In this document: positions 7,554 to 16,560 of the stretch, piece after piece
How positions within the stretch are numbered: the first letter of the stretch is position 1
Layout: each line of letters begins with the position of its first letter
Assembly (NCBI RefSeq): GCF_000016645.1
Contig: NC_009441.1
Span: 4,774,001-4,838,000 of the forward strand
Origin: Flavobacterium johnsoniae UW101
GTDB lineage: Bacteria; Bacteroidota; Bacteroidia; Flavobacteriales; Flavobacteriaceae
DNA: 64,000 nt
Direction of reading: 5' to 3'
The notes under the pieces: model-generated
Told to the model about the DNA's origin: nothing
Database searches by the model: none
Seen by the model: only the letters and a program-made list of their open reading frames with translations
Program-made: the position numbers and the translations under genes

Positions 7554-8432
7554 ATGAACAAAATATGGTTTATTACAGGAAGCTCTCGAGGATTAGGTCG
7601 TAATCTTACTGAGGCAGTTTTAGAAAGCGGTGACAAAGTTGCAGCAACTGCACGAGACATTAATCAGTTAAATGATTTAAAAGAAAAATTTCAGGATCAG
7701 ATTCTGCCTTTAAAATTGGATGTTACCAATTATGATGAAGTACATCAGGCAGTAGAAAAAGCCGTTGAGCATTTTGGAAGAATCGACGTTTTGGTTAACA
7801 ATGCAGGATTCGGAATTATTGGTGCAGCAGAGGCTTATACAAGCGAACAGGTTCGCAGTCAGTTAGAAACTAATTTATATGCGCCAATTGAAATTACGCG
7901 TGCCGTTCTGCCTTACATGCGTAAACAGAAATCAGGACGTATTTTACAAATCAGCTCTGTTGGCGGACGTGTTGGAAATCCGGGATTAACAATGTATCAG
8001 GCAGCAAAATTTGGTCTTGGAGGGTTTACAGAGGCTTTAGGCAAAGAAGTTGCACCACTTGGAATTTTTGTAACCAGTGTTGAGCCAGGCGGTTTCCGTA
8101 CTGATTGGGCTGGCGCATCAATGACATACGCTGAAGATATTGAAGGTTACGAAGCTGTAAAACAACGTACCGATTTCTTTAAAGCTGGAAATTTTGTTCC
8201 GGTTGGTGATCCTGAAAAAGCTGCAAAAGTTATGGTTGATCTCGCCTCACACCCAAATCCGCCTGTGCATCTAGTGCTGGGAAGTGAGGCTATTGGAATC
8301 TTGCAAAGCGCTGATCAGGACAGAACTGAAGAAATGGAAAAATGGATGAATGTAAGTTTGTCTACAGATCACGTAGATTCTGAGAGTTTTCTAGATTCTG
8401 CGCAAGCTAAATGGTTTAGCGGTAAAAAATAA
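7554..8432 (+). CDS. SDR-family oxidoreductase
   Basis: 292 aa classical short-chain dehydrogenase. It has the NAD(P) motif ITGSSRGLGRNL at residues 7-18, LVNNAGFG, a Ser-containing strand LQISSVGG and the catalytic YQAAK (Tyr, Lys). The segment GGFRTDWAG follows, and the long C-terminal tail (about 50 residues past the usual SDR core) matches the oxidoreductase subgroup of about 280-290 aa. Substrate unknown. It stands alone between repeat-filled gaps, with its own likely promoter. Confidence 0.92.
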   Translation: MNKIWFITGSSRGLGRNLTEAVLESGDKVAATARDINQLNDLKEKFQDQILPLKLDVTNYDEVHQAVEKAVEHFGRIDVLVNNAGFGIIGAAEAYTSEQVRSQLETNLYAPIEITRAVLPYMRKQKSGRILQISSVGGRVGNPGLTMYQAAKFGLGGFTEALGKEVAPLGIFVTSVEPGGFRTDWAGASMTYAEDIEGYEAVKQRTDFFKAGNFVPVGDPEKAAKVMVDLASHPNPPVHLVLGSEAIGILQSADQDRTEEMEKWMNVSLSTDHVDSESFLDSAQAKWFSGKK

Positions 8433-8490
8433 CAATTACAAAATGCAATATCAATGGCAATAACAATGAGATCATTATAACGCATAATTT

Positions 8491-8740
8491 TTTAAACACA
8501 TAGAAACATAGCTTTCTTTGTCTATAAAGGCGTTTCACTTGTTTTGAACAAACATAGCTTAATATTTTTTCACGCAGATTTGGCAGATTTATGCAGATTA
8601 AATTTAAAAAAAAATCTGCTGAATCTGCTTAAATCATTAAAATCTGCGTGAAATATTTTAAAGACAAAGCTATGTGTGAAAATCTAGATTTTTTAAACAT
8701 CTTTTATTTAGAATATAATCTATGTTTCTATGTGTTTAAA
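8491..8740. repeat. 250-bp nested inverted repeat (ACACATAGAAACATAGC family)
   Basis: The outer arms TTTAAACACATAGAAACATAG (8491 on) and CTATGTTTCTATGTGTTTAAA (to 8740) are near-perfect complements. Inside are AAAGGCGTTTCACTTGTTTT, then an inner hairpin CACGCAGATTTGGCAGATT ... AATCTGCGTG (about 8573-8653), then AAAGCTATGTGTG and AATCTAGATT. Thus one element is nested inside another. No coding region fits the 343-bp gap. Confidence 0.8.
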
Positions 8741-8775
8741 ATATTCTCCAACTTTAATTTTCATAATTTTGTGAT

Positions 8776-9588
8776 ATGAACGATTCTAAAATAAATCAGA
8801 AAAACTCGCCAATTGCTTATTCCTGTTATTACACACAGAACAGAGAAGGCGAACAGTTTGCTTCACAGCATGTTTTGAGTTTCCAAATTTCGGGAGTACT
8901 GACTCTTAATAACGGCAGTAAAGAATATGTTTTTAATCCTGGTGATTTTAGATTCATTAGAAGAAATCAGCTCATAAAATTCATCAAACAACCGGATCCT
9001 AATACAGCTTTTCAGTCTATTTCGATTTATCTCAATCAGGAAGCGCTTCGGGATTATTCTATTCAATACAATCAAAAAACGAGTTTAATTAAAAGCCCGG
9101 AAACAGAAATGGTTCTTCAGTTAAAAGAAGTGCCGTTATTAAAAAGCTTTATGAATTCGCTGATTCCGTACATAAACGAAGACCAATTAATTACCGAAGA
9201 ACTTCAGGCTTTAAAAGTAAATGAAGCTATTACGATTTTACTGCAATGCAATCCGGAATTAAAAGATATTCTTTTTGATTTTAACGAACCCGGAAAAATT
9301 GATCTGGAAGCGTTTATGAAAAAGAATTTCCATTTTAACGTGCAACTAGATCGTTTTGCGTATTTAACCGGCAGAAGTCTTGCAACTTTTAAAAGGGATT
9401 TTCAGCGTATTTTCGATATTTCGCCAAGCCGATGGCTCATTCAGAAAAGATTACAGGAAGCGTATTATCAAATTAAAGAAAAAGGAAAAACACCTTCTGA
9501 AGTTTATTTGGAAGTAGGTTTTGAAGATTTATCGCATTTTTCGTTTGCGTTTAAAAAACAGTTTGGAATGCCTCCTTCTAAAGTTTGA
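8776..9588 (+). CDS. AraC-family transcriptional regulator
   Basis: 270 aa. An N-terminal cupin-like sensing domain (residues about 20-120, with FNPGDFRFIRRNQLIKF) is followed by a C-terminal pair of AraC helix-turn-helix motifs: YLTGRSLATFKRDFQRIF and the signature PSEVYLEVGFEDLSHFSFAFKKQFGMPPS. A TAATTTTG box ends five bases before the ATG, suggesting a very short or leaderless transcript. Target genes are not evident; the divergent side is a repeat and the SDR gene lies upstream in the same direction. Confidence 0.9.
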   Translation: MNDSKINQKNSPIAYSCYYTQNREGEQFASQHVLSFQISGVLTLNNGSKEYVFNPGDFRFIRRNQLIKFIKQPDPNTAFQSISIYLNQEALRDYSIQYNQKTSLIKSPETEMVLQLKEVPLLKSFMNSLIPYINEDQLITEELQALKVNEAITILLQCNPELKDILFDFNEPGKIDLEAFMKKNFHFNVQLDRFAYLTGRSLATFKRDFQRIFDISPSRWLIQKRLQEAYYQIKEKGKTPSEVYLEVGFEDLSHFSFAFKKQFGMPPSKV

Positions 9589-9594
9589 TTTTTA

Positions 9595-9852
9595 TTTAAC
9601 CGCAAAGTACGCAAAGGTTTACGCAATCCCGATAGCTATCGGGAGCATTTTTTTTTAATCTCGGAAAGACGCGAAGTCGCAAAGTTTTTTTGCCACAGAT
9701 TAGATTGATTTCCACAGATTTTTTTAAATCATTTTAATCCTAATAATCTGTGGCAAAAAAAAGATCGTAAAGCTATTATTCATATAGCTTTGCGACCTTT
9801 GCGTTTTTATAGAATTGCTGCTTTAAAAAACTTAGCGAGCTTTGCGGTTAAA
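9595..9852. repeat. 258-bp nested inverted repeat (TTTAACCGCAAAG family) with CCCGATAGCTATCGGG
   Basis: Outer arms TTTAACCGCAAAG (9595-9607) and CTTTGCGGTTAAA (9840-9852) are exact complements. Within are the perfect 16-bp palindrome CCCGATAGCTATCGGG (9628-9643), a GCCACAGATT...AATCTGTGGC hairpin (about 9691-9754) and TTGCGACCTTTGCG. The element fills the gap between two convergent genes and may act as a bidirectional terminator. Confidence 0.85.
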
Positions 9853-9859
9853 TCCTTAC

Positions 9860-10627
9860 CTATCGATTCTCCAGCCAGCTTAAAAACGCCGTTGCTTTCT
9901 CTTTCCCAACTAATAATTTTTCTTCTGTTGGAATGGTCAGTTTTAGAATCAATTTTCTTGAGAAATAATGTTCTGCTTCTCTAATTGCCGAAAAGTTCAC
10001 CAAATATTGTCTGTTGATTCTGAAAAACTGAATGGGAGATAACAGCTTATGAACCTCATCCAGAGATTGTGTAATTTGATATTCTGTTTTATCAAAAGTT
10101 ACGATGGTTGGTGTTTCGTTTTTGATGTAGAAAAAAGCAATATTTTCTGTTTGGATGGTTTGGTATTTATTGTTTTTAAAAACCAAAAAACTGCTTTTAC
10201 CTTTGTTTTCGCCCGTTCTTGTTAAGAGATAATCGAAATCGGGCATCATTTTTTTGTTTCTTTGGAAGAAATTTTTCAGTTCGCCTGCTTTTTTAATGGC
10301 CTGCGAAATACTTTCTCTTGAAAAAGGTTTTAATACATAATCGATTCCGTTTGATTTAAAAGCGTCGATTGCATAATCATCAAAAGCGGTGCAGAAAATA
10401 ACCGGCGATAAAACCTCAACGTTTTTGAAAATTTCAAAACTCAAACCATCCGCCAGCTGAATATCCATAAAAATTAAATCGGGCTGATCGTTTTCTAAAA
10501 GATAACTCACAGCACCGTCTATACTTTGAATATACGACAAAATCTGAGCATCGGGTCTGATACTCAAAATAAGCTGACCAAGCGCTTTGTCCGTTTTTAC
10601 TTCATCTTCAATTATTATGATAGTCAT
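9860..10627 (-). CDS. LytTR-family response regulator
   Basis: 255 aa. An N-terminal receiver has the acidic pocket IIIIEDE, phospho-acceptor Asp55 in LIFMDIQLADG, conserved Thr in FCTAFDDYA and Lys in YVLKPFSRE. The C-terminal LytTR DNA-binding domain (about 140-253) has NIAFFYIKNE, FFRINRQYLVN and LILKLTIPTEEKLLVGKEK. Its start overlaps the 3' end of the kinase gene by 20 bp, so the two are translationally coupled partners. Family members bind direct repeats and often control membrane or cell-surface genes. Confidence 0.93.
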   Translation of the reverse strand: MTIIIIEDEVKTDKALGQLILSIRPDAQILSYIQSIDGAVSYLLENDQPDLIFMDIQLADGLSFEIFKNVEVLSPVIFCTAFDDYAIDAFKSNGIDYVLKPFSRESISQAIKKAGELKNFFQRNKKMMPDFDYLLTRTGENKGKSSFLVFKNNKYQTIQTENIAFFYIKNETPTIVTFDKTEYQITQSLDEVHKLLSPIQFFRINRQYLVNFSAIREAEHYFSRKLILKLTIPTEEKLLVGKEKATAFLSWLENR

Positions 10628-11624
10628 AAATTAGTGGTATTTTAACTTTAAAATGGGTTTCGGTTTTGTCAATTTCAATTTCTTTGTTCACCAAATGAAG
10701 GAATCGCTGATTGATATTGTTCAGTCCAACGCCTGTTGACAAAGTGCCTCGTTTCAGCTGGATTGGGTTTTCGATTACCAGAAAATCATTTTCGGTATAT
10801 AATTTAATTTTCAAAGGTTTATCAAGCGAAACGATATTGTGTTTGATACAATTTTCGATCAATAACTGTAGTGAAAAAGGCGGAATTGCACAATCGTACT
10901 GCTGGGCATCAATTTCTTTTATAACTTCAAATCCATCTTCAAAACGGGCTTTGAGCAGATATACATAAGAATCCAGAATCTGCAATTCTTCTTTTAACGG
11001 AATCAAATCCATTTTTCGGCTTTCTAGGGTAAATCGATAAAAATCAGATAATTTCAGGATAAAATCAGAACTCTGAGGATCCTGCATATCAACCATCGAT
11101 TTTAAAGTATTTAGACTGTTAAACAAAAAATGCGGATTGACCTGCTGTTTCAAAAGTTCATACTGCGCTCCAAGATGTACAGCTTTGGTACGCTCCAGTT
11201 CTACTCCCATTTGCTGGGTTTGATAATTTTGAAAAAGCAAATGCAGGAACATATAGACAATTAAATTGATTAAAACCCCGCGGAGTTCAAACATAATAGG
11301 CGCATCCATTTTTGAAACCTGAAAAAGTTCCTGATGTGCGATTACGAGAATCACCATCAGCAAAATTCCCAGTACAACACTAAGCAAAAGTTTCCAGTTA
11401 AACAGACTTTTGTTCGTGCGCTGTGATGAGAATTTAGGTAAGCTGTAAATGTTGTAATACCATATAAAAAGAGAAAACAGCAGTGTAATCGAAGAATTTA
11501 TAATAAGGTCTCCAGGTGTAGAATCGGCATCAAATAATTTAGGTATCGAAGCCATAACTGCCAGCGCAATAGAACTTCCCCAAATAACTTTGAGCGAAAC
11601 CTGAAAACGTTTTGCTTTTTCCAT
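10608..11624 (-). CDS. LytS-type sensor histidine kinase
   Basis: 338 aa. Four predicted membrane helices occupy the first about 135 residues and give no recognisable ligand domain. The His_kinase family motif QVNPHFLFNSLNTLK follows, with phospho-accepting His165. The ATP-binding region has LLIENCIKHN (N box) and STGVGLNNINQR (G box). This is the usual 340-aa architecture of Bacteroidota LytS-like kinases. The downstream LytTR regulator overlaps its end by 20 bp. A second kinase in the window, in the Kai operon, is of a different class. Confidence 0.92.
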   Translation of the reverse strand: MEKAKRFQVSLKVIWGSSIALAVMASIPKLFDADSTPGDLIINSSITLLFSLFIWYYNIYSLPKFSSQRTNKSLFNWKLLLSVVLGILLMVILVIAHQELFQVSKMDAPIMFELRGVLINLIVYMFLHLLFQNYQTQQMGVELERTKAVHLGAQYELLKQQVNPHFLFNSLNTLKSMVDMQDPQSSDFILKLSDFYRFTLESRKMDLIPLKEELQILDSYVYLLKARFEDGFEVIKEIDAQQYDCAIPPFSLQLLIENCIKHNIVSLDKPLKIKLYTENDFLVIENPIQLKRGTLSTGVGLNNINQRFLHLVNKEIEIDKTETHFKVKIPLIYDYHNN

Positions 11625-11680
11625 AATGATAGTGGTTTTGTTATTCTGTTAATCAAAGATAGGTTTATTTTGAAAAAACT

Positions 11681-11966
11681 TTTCACGCAGATTTAAAAAG
11701 TCAGCCCAGAGTATTGCCATTTCTACGAAGTATTTTTTTTAATCTCGCAAAGCCGCAGAGGCGCAAAGTTTTATTCGCAAACTTTATGGGAAATAGAATC
11801 AAAAAAATCTGCAAAATTTGGGTGAAAACACATAGAAACATAGATTAATTTCTTAATAATAAAGAACTAAAAGAAAATCTAGATTTCCATGCATAGGCTA
11901 TGTGTATTTAAACAAATGAAATGCCTTTTATAGACAAAGAAAAGCTATGTCTCTATGTGTTTAAAA
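11681..11966. repeat. Composite intergenic repeat
   Basis: The 345-bp gap between the kinase gene and the DUF1223 gene holds CACGCAGATT (11684 on), an AATCTCGCAAAG...GCGCAAAG piece, and the outer-arm pair ACACATAGAAACATAG (about 11829) and CTATGTCTCTATGTGTTTAAA (ending 11966). AATCTAGATT and AAATGCCTTTTATAGACAAAG also recur, as in the element at 8491-8740. No gene is supported here. Confidence 0.75.
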
Positions 11967-11969
11967 AAT

Positions 11970-12710
11970 TTAAGCTCGTTTTACTTCTAAAATTGCCCCT
12001 GAATTCATATCCTGAACAAATCCGATAATCTCAAAATCCTGTGTATTATAATTTTTAGGAAGATGAACCAATGCTGTTCCTTTTTTGGCTTTGTTTAAAT
12101 CTACAAACTGCAGATTGCGAACAATTTGATAATGTGATAAAACCCTGTGTGCGTTCTCTCCTCTTTTTACATTGCTTTTGGCTTCTTTTTGAACAATCGC
12201 AATTAATAAACGACTGTTTTTTGAAGTGCTTTCGACATTATAGTTTACAGAAAGTGAATTCGCATTTTGACTGGCTTCTAAACTTAAATTTGTAGAAACT
12301 GGTTTAGAAAGTGCCGATTTAATTCCGTTTCGCAGACTGGTTTCCTGAGAACCAACATAATCTATTTTTCCATTAATAATTACCTGCGGTGTATAGATTG
12401 GATCTTTCTCCATGTATTTTGCATAATCGTATTGTCTTTTAGTGAAATCTGCATTGCTGAAAATGTCTTTCCAGCCTTGTTTATCCCAATAGTCAACGTG
12501 ATAAGAAAGTACGTAAACATTTTTATCTTTTAATTCATTTTGAATTTTCCCTAATAATTCGTCTGCCGGAGGACAGCTCGAACAGCCTTCAGAAGTGTAT
12601 AATTCTAAAAGGGCAAAACCCTTTTTATCCTGATTGCTTTGGCTGAAAATCGTATTTCCTGTTAAGAAAAACAGCATTGCAAAAGCACTTATTATTTTTA
12701 TCTTTTTCAT
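11970..12710 (-). CDS. DUF1223 secreted thioredoxin-like protein
   Basis: 246 aa. A signal peptide (MKKIKIISAFAMLFFLTGNTI) is followed by ALLELYTSEGCSSCPPAD, the DUF1223 signature with a redox-like CSSC at residues 43-46. Further family landmarks are VLSYHVDYWDKQGWKD, YTPQVIINGK (cis-Pro region) and GENAHRVLSHYQIVR. Family members have a thioredoxin-like fold and unknown function. It follows the Ohr gene on the same strand with a short hairpin between them, within a run of oxidative-stress genes. Confidence 0.9.
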   Translation of the reverse strand: MKKIKIISAFAMLFFLTGNTIFSQSNQDKKGFALLELYTSEGCSSCPPADELLGKIQNELKDKNVYVLSYHVDYWDKQGWKDIFSNADFTKRQYDYAKYMEKDPIYTPQVIINGKIDYVGSQETSLRNGIKSALSKPVSTNLSLEASQNANSLSVNYNVESTSKNSRLLIAIVQKEAKSNVKRGENAHRVLSHYQIVRNLQFVDLNKAKKGTALVHLPKNYNTQDFEIIGFVQDMNSGAILEVKRA

Positions 12711-12720
12711 GATTTTTGAA

Positions 12721-12801
12721 ATTATGAATTATAAGCTATGAATTATGAGTAAAATTTAAGTTTCAAAAAAATCATAACTCATAATTCATAACTTATAACT
12801 C
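12721..12801. repeat. AT-rich inverted repeat between Ohr and DUF1223 genes
   Basis: TTATAAGCTATGAATTATG (about 12729-12747) pairs almost perfectly with CATAATTCATAACTTATAA (about 12779-12797). Related AATTATGAGTT strings appear near 14440 and 15260. It could form a hairpin after the Ohr stop codon. Confidence 0.6.
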
Positions 12802-12802
12802 T

Positions 12803-13213
12803 TTAAAGAATATTAATCTCAACGTTTATATTTCCTCTTGTCGCTTTTGAGTACGGACAAGTATGATGTGCCTGAGAAGCTAAAGTTTCGGCAGTTTCAA
12901 GGTCAATTCCCGGAAGGCTGATGTTTAAACGAGCCTGCAGCGAATATTCTCCATCTGTTACACATAAATCTACTTCTGCATCTACTGCAGTTTCTGCTGG
13001 AAGTCTTACGCCTAATTTAGAAGCCGCAATTCCTAAGGCTCCAATAAAACAAGCCGACCATCCTGCTGCAAATAACTGTTCCGGATTTGTTCCCGGACGT
13101 GACAATCCCGGTGCACTTAATTTGATATTCAATTGTTCGTCTGAACTTTGAGAAGCCCCTTCTCTACCACCTGTTGTATGTGTTTTTCCTGTGTATAATA
13201 CTTTTGTGCTCAT
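12803..13213 (-). CDS. ohr: Ohr-type organic hydroperoxide reductase (OsmC superfamily)
   Basis: 136 aa thiol peroxidase that reduces organic hydroperoxides. Both reactive cysteines are present: Cys55 in GWSACFIGALG and Cys119 in HHTCPYSKATRG. The N-terminus VLYTGKTHTTGGREG and the Arg region LSAPGLSRPGTNPEQLFAAG are those of the Ohr subgroup rather than OsmC proper. It follows the alpha/beta-hydrolase gene on the same strand; an ATCTAAAATC repeat cluster lies just upstream of its start (about 13220-13255). No MarR-type OhrR gene is adjacent. Confidence 0.93.
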   Translation of the reverse strand: MSTKVLYTGKTHTTGGREGASQSSDEQLNIKLSAPGLSRPGTNPEQLFAAGWSACFIGALGIAASKLGVRLPAETAVDAEVDLCVTDGEYSLQARLNISLPGIDLETAETLASQAHHTCPYSKATRGNINVEINIL

Positions 13214-13299
13214 AATAATTTTAGATTTTAGATTTTAGATTGTTGATTTTAGATTATTTTAATTGATTTTTGAAATTGTCATTGACATTGAATTGATAT

Positions 13300-14301
13300 T
13301 TATTTCATCCCATCTACTTCAATAATTGCTTGTGCAAAAGATTTTGGATCTTCTTGTGGCACATTGTGTCCTATTCCTTTTAGGATTCTGTGAGCATATT
13401 TTCCTGTGAATTTATTAGCATAGGCTTTTCCATCTGCGAAAGCACCGTCAAAATCACTTCCTATTGTAATGGTTGGTACTTTAATTTCTGGTCTTGCTGC
13501 AAGACGTTTTTCTAAAGCATCATATTTAGATTCTCCTGCTTCCAGAGATTGTCTCCATCTGTAATTGTGAATTACGATTGCTACGTGATCCGAATTGTTA
13601 AATGACTGTGCTGTTTGGTCGTAAGTCGCTTTGTCAAAATTCCATAATGGAGAAGCAATCTGCCAGATTTGTTTGTTGAATTCGTAAGTATTTTGGCTGT
13701 AGCCTAGTTTACCTCTTTCGGTTGCAAAATAATATTGGTACCACCATCCAAGTTCTGCTTTTGGAGGCAATGGTTTTAAATTAGCTTCTAAATTCACTAC
13801 TAAATATCCACTTACCGAAACCAAACCTTTTATGCGTTCCGGCCAAAGTGCTGCCATAACAACTGCTGTTCTAGCTCCCCAATCGAATCCTCCAACTACG
13901 GCTTTGTCGATTTTTAAAGCATCCATAAAAGCAATAATATCCGTTGCTAATGCTGCCTGCTGTCCGTTTCTGAAAGTATCTTTAGAAAGGAAGGTTGTTG
14001 TTCCTGAACCTCTTAAATAAGGTGTAAATACATGATAACCTTTTGAAACTAAAATTGGCACTACTTCATTGTAGCTGTGAATGTCATAAGGCCAGCCGTG
14101 AAGTAAGATTACCGGAGTTCCGTTAGATGGGCCGGCTTCGGTATATCCTACATTTAATAATCCGGCATTGATTTGTTTTAAAGTTCCTAGTGAACCATCT
14201 TGTTTTTCTGTTTGTGCAATTGCAGATGCGTTTACTAAAAGAAAGGCGATTAAAAGAACTGCGTTTGTAATACTGTTTTTGATTTTTGCTATCGTTTTCA
14301 T
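13300..14301 (-). CDS. Alpha/beta hydrolase, epoxide-hydrolase-like, exported
   Basis: 333 aa from MKTIAKIKNSITN, which gives a clean signal peptide ending in ASAIAQ; an ATG at 14346 would prepend 15 residues. The oxyanion motif HGWP and the nucleophile elbow GGFDWGA put Asp, not Ser, at the active site, as in epoxide hydrolases and haloalkane dehalogenases. A late His is present in LKGIGHNVPQEDP. The cap carries WWYQYYFATERG. It lies upstream of ohr on the same strand, which suggests a shared role against reactive electrophiles, but the substrate is not known. Confidence 0.88.
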   Translation of the reverse strand: MKTIAKIKNSITNAVLLIAFLLVNASAIAQTEKQDGSLGTLKQINAGLLNVGYTEAGPSNGTPVILLHGWPYDIHSYNEVVPILVSKGYHVFTPYLRGSGTTTFLSKDTFRNGQQAALATDIIAFMDALKIDKAVVGGFDWGARTAVVMAALWPERIKGLVSVSGYLVVNLEANLKPLPPKAELGWWYQYYFATERGKLGYSQNTYEFNKQIWQIASPLWNFDKATYDQTAQSFNNSDHVAIVIHNYRWRQSLEAGESKYDALEKRLAARPEIKVPTITIGSDFDGAFADGKAYANKFTGKYAHRILKGIGHNVPQEDPKSFAQAIIEVDGMK

Positions 14302-14496
14302 AATTATTTTTTTTATTAGTTGATTATCAGCTAATTTCTTCATCAAAGGTATCTTGGCAATCCTCGTTTTAAAAGGAGAAAAAAGTCGAAGTGGACAAAG
14401 TAAAAGGTGAAATGGACAGTTGTTTGGTTATGAGTTTTGAATTATGAGTTTTCAAATCCTCATATTTTAACCGTAATACTCTAACTGCAATGTTTT

Positions 14497-14671
14497 TTTA
14501 GCCACAGATTATGAGGATTAAAATGATTTTTTCACGCAGATTCTGCAGATTGGGCAGATCGGATTAAAATTATTTGCAATGAATTCAGCAAAAATAATCT
14601 GCTAAATCTGCAGAATCTGCGAGAGAAAAAAAACTTTGCTCCCGATAGCTATCGGGATTGCGGTTAAACCT
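14497..14671. repeat. Composite intergenic repeat with CCCGATAGCTATCGGG
   Basis: The 14347-14705 gap has no supportable gene. It contains GCCACAGATTATGAGG, a CACGCAGATTCTGCAGATT...AATCTGCAGAATCTGCG hairpin (about 14533-14619) and the exact 16-bp palindrome CCCGATAGCTATCGGG at 14641-14656 followed by ATTGCGGTTAAA. Confidence 0.8.
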
Positions 14672-14705
14672 ATTCGCATTTCAACTTGAAACCTGAAACC
14701 TAAAA

Positions 14706-15119
14706 CTACTTTTTCATAACCAAAACCGGTTTTCCTTTTTCTACTATATATGTTGCCAGTTCTGATGCTTTTAAGTTCGTATTATTTTTAGCTGAGTGAA
14801 TTACTCCAGCCGGAATAAAAAGTACTTCTCCTGCTTTTAAGGTTATGGGCGCCTGGCCTTCCACTTCATATTCAAGTGAACCTTCTAATACGTAAATGAT
14901 TTCTTCTCCCGGATGTGAATGTTTTCCGAAAGCGGTATGTACGTCAAAATCAATTTTGGCCTGAACGGTTTCTCTTCCCGGAATGCTTAAATTGTGTTTT
15001 TGTAAATCAGTGCGTTTTATTCCGGTTTGTGCTGCGATTTGATTCGGGATTAAAAAAGCGATTATTCCTAAAATGATAATGGCGATTATTACCCATGTTT
15101 TTTGTTTTTTAGTTTCCAT
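14706..15119 (-). CDS. Membrane-anchored or exported cupin protein
   Basis: 137 aa. Residues about 8-30 form one hydrophobic helix (WVIIAIIILGIIAFLIPNQIAAQ), either a signal peptide or an anchor. A single cupin-2 domain follows, with metal-site residues visible in GKHSHPGEEIIYVLEG (His, His, Glu) and the late His in FIPAGVIHSAKN. Such cupins have diverse roles; none can be assigned. It lies between an SDR gene upstream and the hydrolase/ohr pair downstream, all minus strand but separated by repeats of 360-370 bp, so they probably have separate promoters. Confidence 0.85.
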   Translation of the reverse strand: METKKQKTWVIIAIIILGIIAFLIPNQIAAQTGIKRTDLQKHNLSIPGRETVQAKIDFDVHTAFGKHSHPGEEIIYVLEGSLEYEVEGQAPITLKAGEVLFIPAGVIHSAKNNTNLKASELATYIVEKGKPVLVMKK

Positions 15120-15304
15120 AACTTTTGATTTAAATTATTTTGTTGTTGTTAATTTCTGTTTCAAAAGTAGAACGGTAACCCTTCTTACGAAATGAGAAAA
15201 CAGTCCAAACGGACGAACTTTAGGCTGAAATGGACAGTCTTGAAGTTAGGAGTTTTGAATTATGAATTATGAATTATGAGTTATGAGTTTGAAATGAGAA
15301 TAAC

Positions 15305-15443
15305 TTAACCGCAATCCCGATAGCTATCGGGAGCAAAGTTTTTTTTTGGCTTGTAAGGCTTTATAAAAGCGCAAAGATCGCAAAGCTATCTGTGTAATAA
15401 CTTTGCGACCTTTGCGTAAACCTTAGCGCGCTTTGCGGTTAAA
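15305..15443. repeat. 139-bp inverted repeat (TTAACCGCAA family) with CCCGATAGCTATCGGG
   Basis: The left arm TTAACCGCAA (15305-15314) is immediately followed by the exact palindrome CCCGATAGCTATCGGG (15316-15331). The right arm GCGCTTTGCGGTTAA closes the element near 15443, and the middle holds GCGCAAAGATCGCAAAG...CTTTGCGACCTTTGCG. AATTCACAATTAAT direct repeats follow to 15489. No gene is supported in the 372-bp gap. Confidence 0.85.
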
Positions 15444-15491
15444 TCTCAATTCACAATTAATAATTCACAATTAATAATTCACAATTCACCA

Positions 15492-16235
15492 TTAAGCTAA
15501 CACCATTCCGCCGTCCATAATAAAATCTGCTCCGGTAATGAATTTTGCTGCATCACTGCTTACATAAGAAACCATTTTGGCAACGTCTTCGGCTTTACCC
15601 ATTTGTTTTAACGGCACTTTTTCTACCACCATATCCATAATACCATTTACAGTGGCTTCGTCTAAACCTACTTTCTTCATAACCTCCGTTTGAGTTGGTC
15701 CCGGACTAACAGAATTCACTCTGATTTTTCTAGGCGCTAATTCTAAAGCAGCTGATTTCATAACTGAATTCAAAGCAGTCTTACTTGCAGAATAAACCGA
15801 AGATTCCGGTCCTGGCATACTGGCAGTATTTGAAGAAAGAAAAACAACCGAAGCACCATCATTTAAAATCGGAATAAATCGGCTTAATGTGAAATAAGCA
15901 CCTTTAAAATTCACATTCATAATACTATCGAATTGTTCTTCTGATGCTTGTTCGATATTACCTAATCCGGCAATTCCAGCATTGATGAAAAGAATATCTA
16001 CTTTACCAAAATCCTGTTTAACTTTTAAAGCCAGACTTTCAATATCAGAAATACTCGATTGATCTGCTGTTATTGCCGTAACGCCTAATTCCAGTGCTGC
16101 TTTTTCGATTGCTTCTTTTCTTCTTCCGGTAATAATAACTTGCGCTCCCTCTTCTTTTAACAGTTTTGCTGTAGAATATCCTATACCGCTGTTTCCACCT
16201 GTTATTACGGCTGTTTTATCTTTTAAATTGTCCAT
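15492..16235 (-). CDS. SDR-family oxidoreductase
   Basis: 247 aa classical short-chain dehydrogenase with ITGGNSGIGYST (cofactor), FINAGIAG (NAG motif), VVFLSSNTAS (catalytic Ser) and YSASKTAL (Tyr and Lys). The C-terminal FITGADFIMDGGMVLA is typical. It resembles the flavobacterial SDRs annotated only by fold; substrate unknown. It is divergent from the Kai operon, with a 325-bp gap holding the kaiC promoter. Confidence 0.93.
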   Translation of the reverse strand: MDNLKDKTAVITGGNSGIGYSTAKLLKEEGAQVIITGRRKEAIEKAALELGVTAITADQSSISDIESLALKVKQDFGKVDILFINAGIAGLGNIEQASEEQFDSIMNVNFKGAYFTLSRFIPILNDGASVVFLSSNTASMPGPESSVYSASKTALNSVMKSAALELAPRKIRVNSVSPGPTQTEVMKKVGLDEATVNGIMDMVVEKVPLKQMGKAEDVAKMVSYVSSDAAKFITGADFIMDGGMVLA

Positions 16236-16507
16236 TTTTATATGTTTTAAATTAACGGGACAAAGTTAAATTGCAAAAGCTATTGCTTTTTTAACGGTAT
16301 CATTGAGTATACTGGAAAGTCGATTTTAACATTTAAATATTGTCAAAAATCAATTTCAGGCAAAACAGAAAAATTAGTGTTAAATATTTAGAACAATTTT
16401 GCAATTATTTGGTTAAAATTCTCCGATATATTGATATTTTTAGTCGTTTTTTCTTAATTTACTTTTAAAACTTCATTAAACAGCTGTTAAATCTTAGTCA
16501 GAATTCA

Positions 16508-16537
16508 TTGTAAATACTGTAAGAAAACGTATATTTG
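16508..16537 (+). promoter_or_regulatory. Promoter of the Kai operon
   Basis: TTG at 16508-16510, 19 nt spacer, then TATATTTG at 16530-16537, matching the Bacteroidota vegetative consensus. The GTG start of kaiC is 23 nt downstream of the -7 box. The rest of the 16236-16560 gap shows no other feature. Confidence 0.65.
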
Positions 16538-16560
16538 AGATAATACTGAATTTTATTATC

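Noticed and set aside
7409..7660. Minus-strand 83-aa ORF over the SDR start
   Set aside because: Overlaps a well-supported SDR start and promoter region; no domain or start site support.
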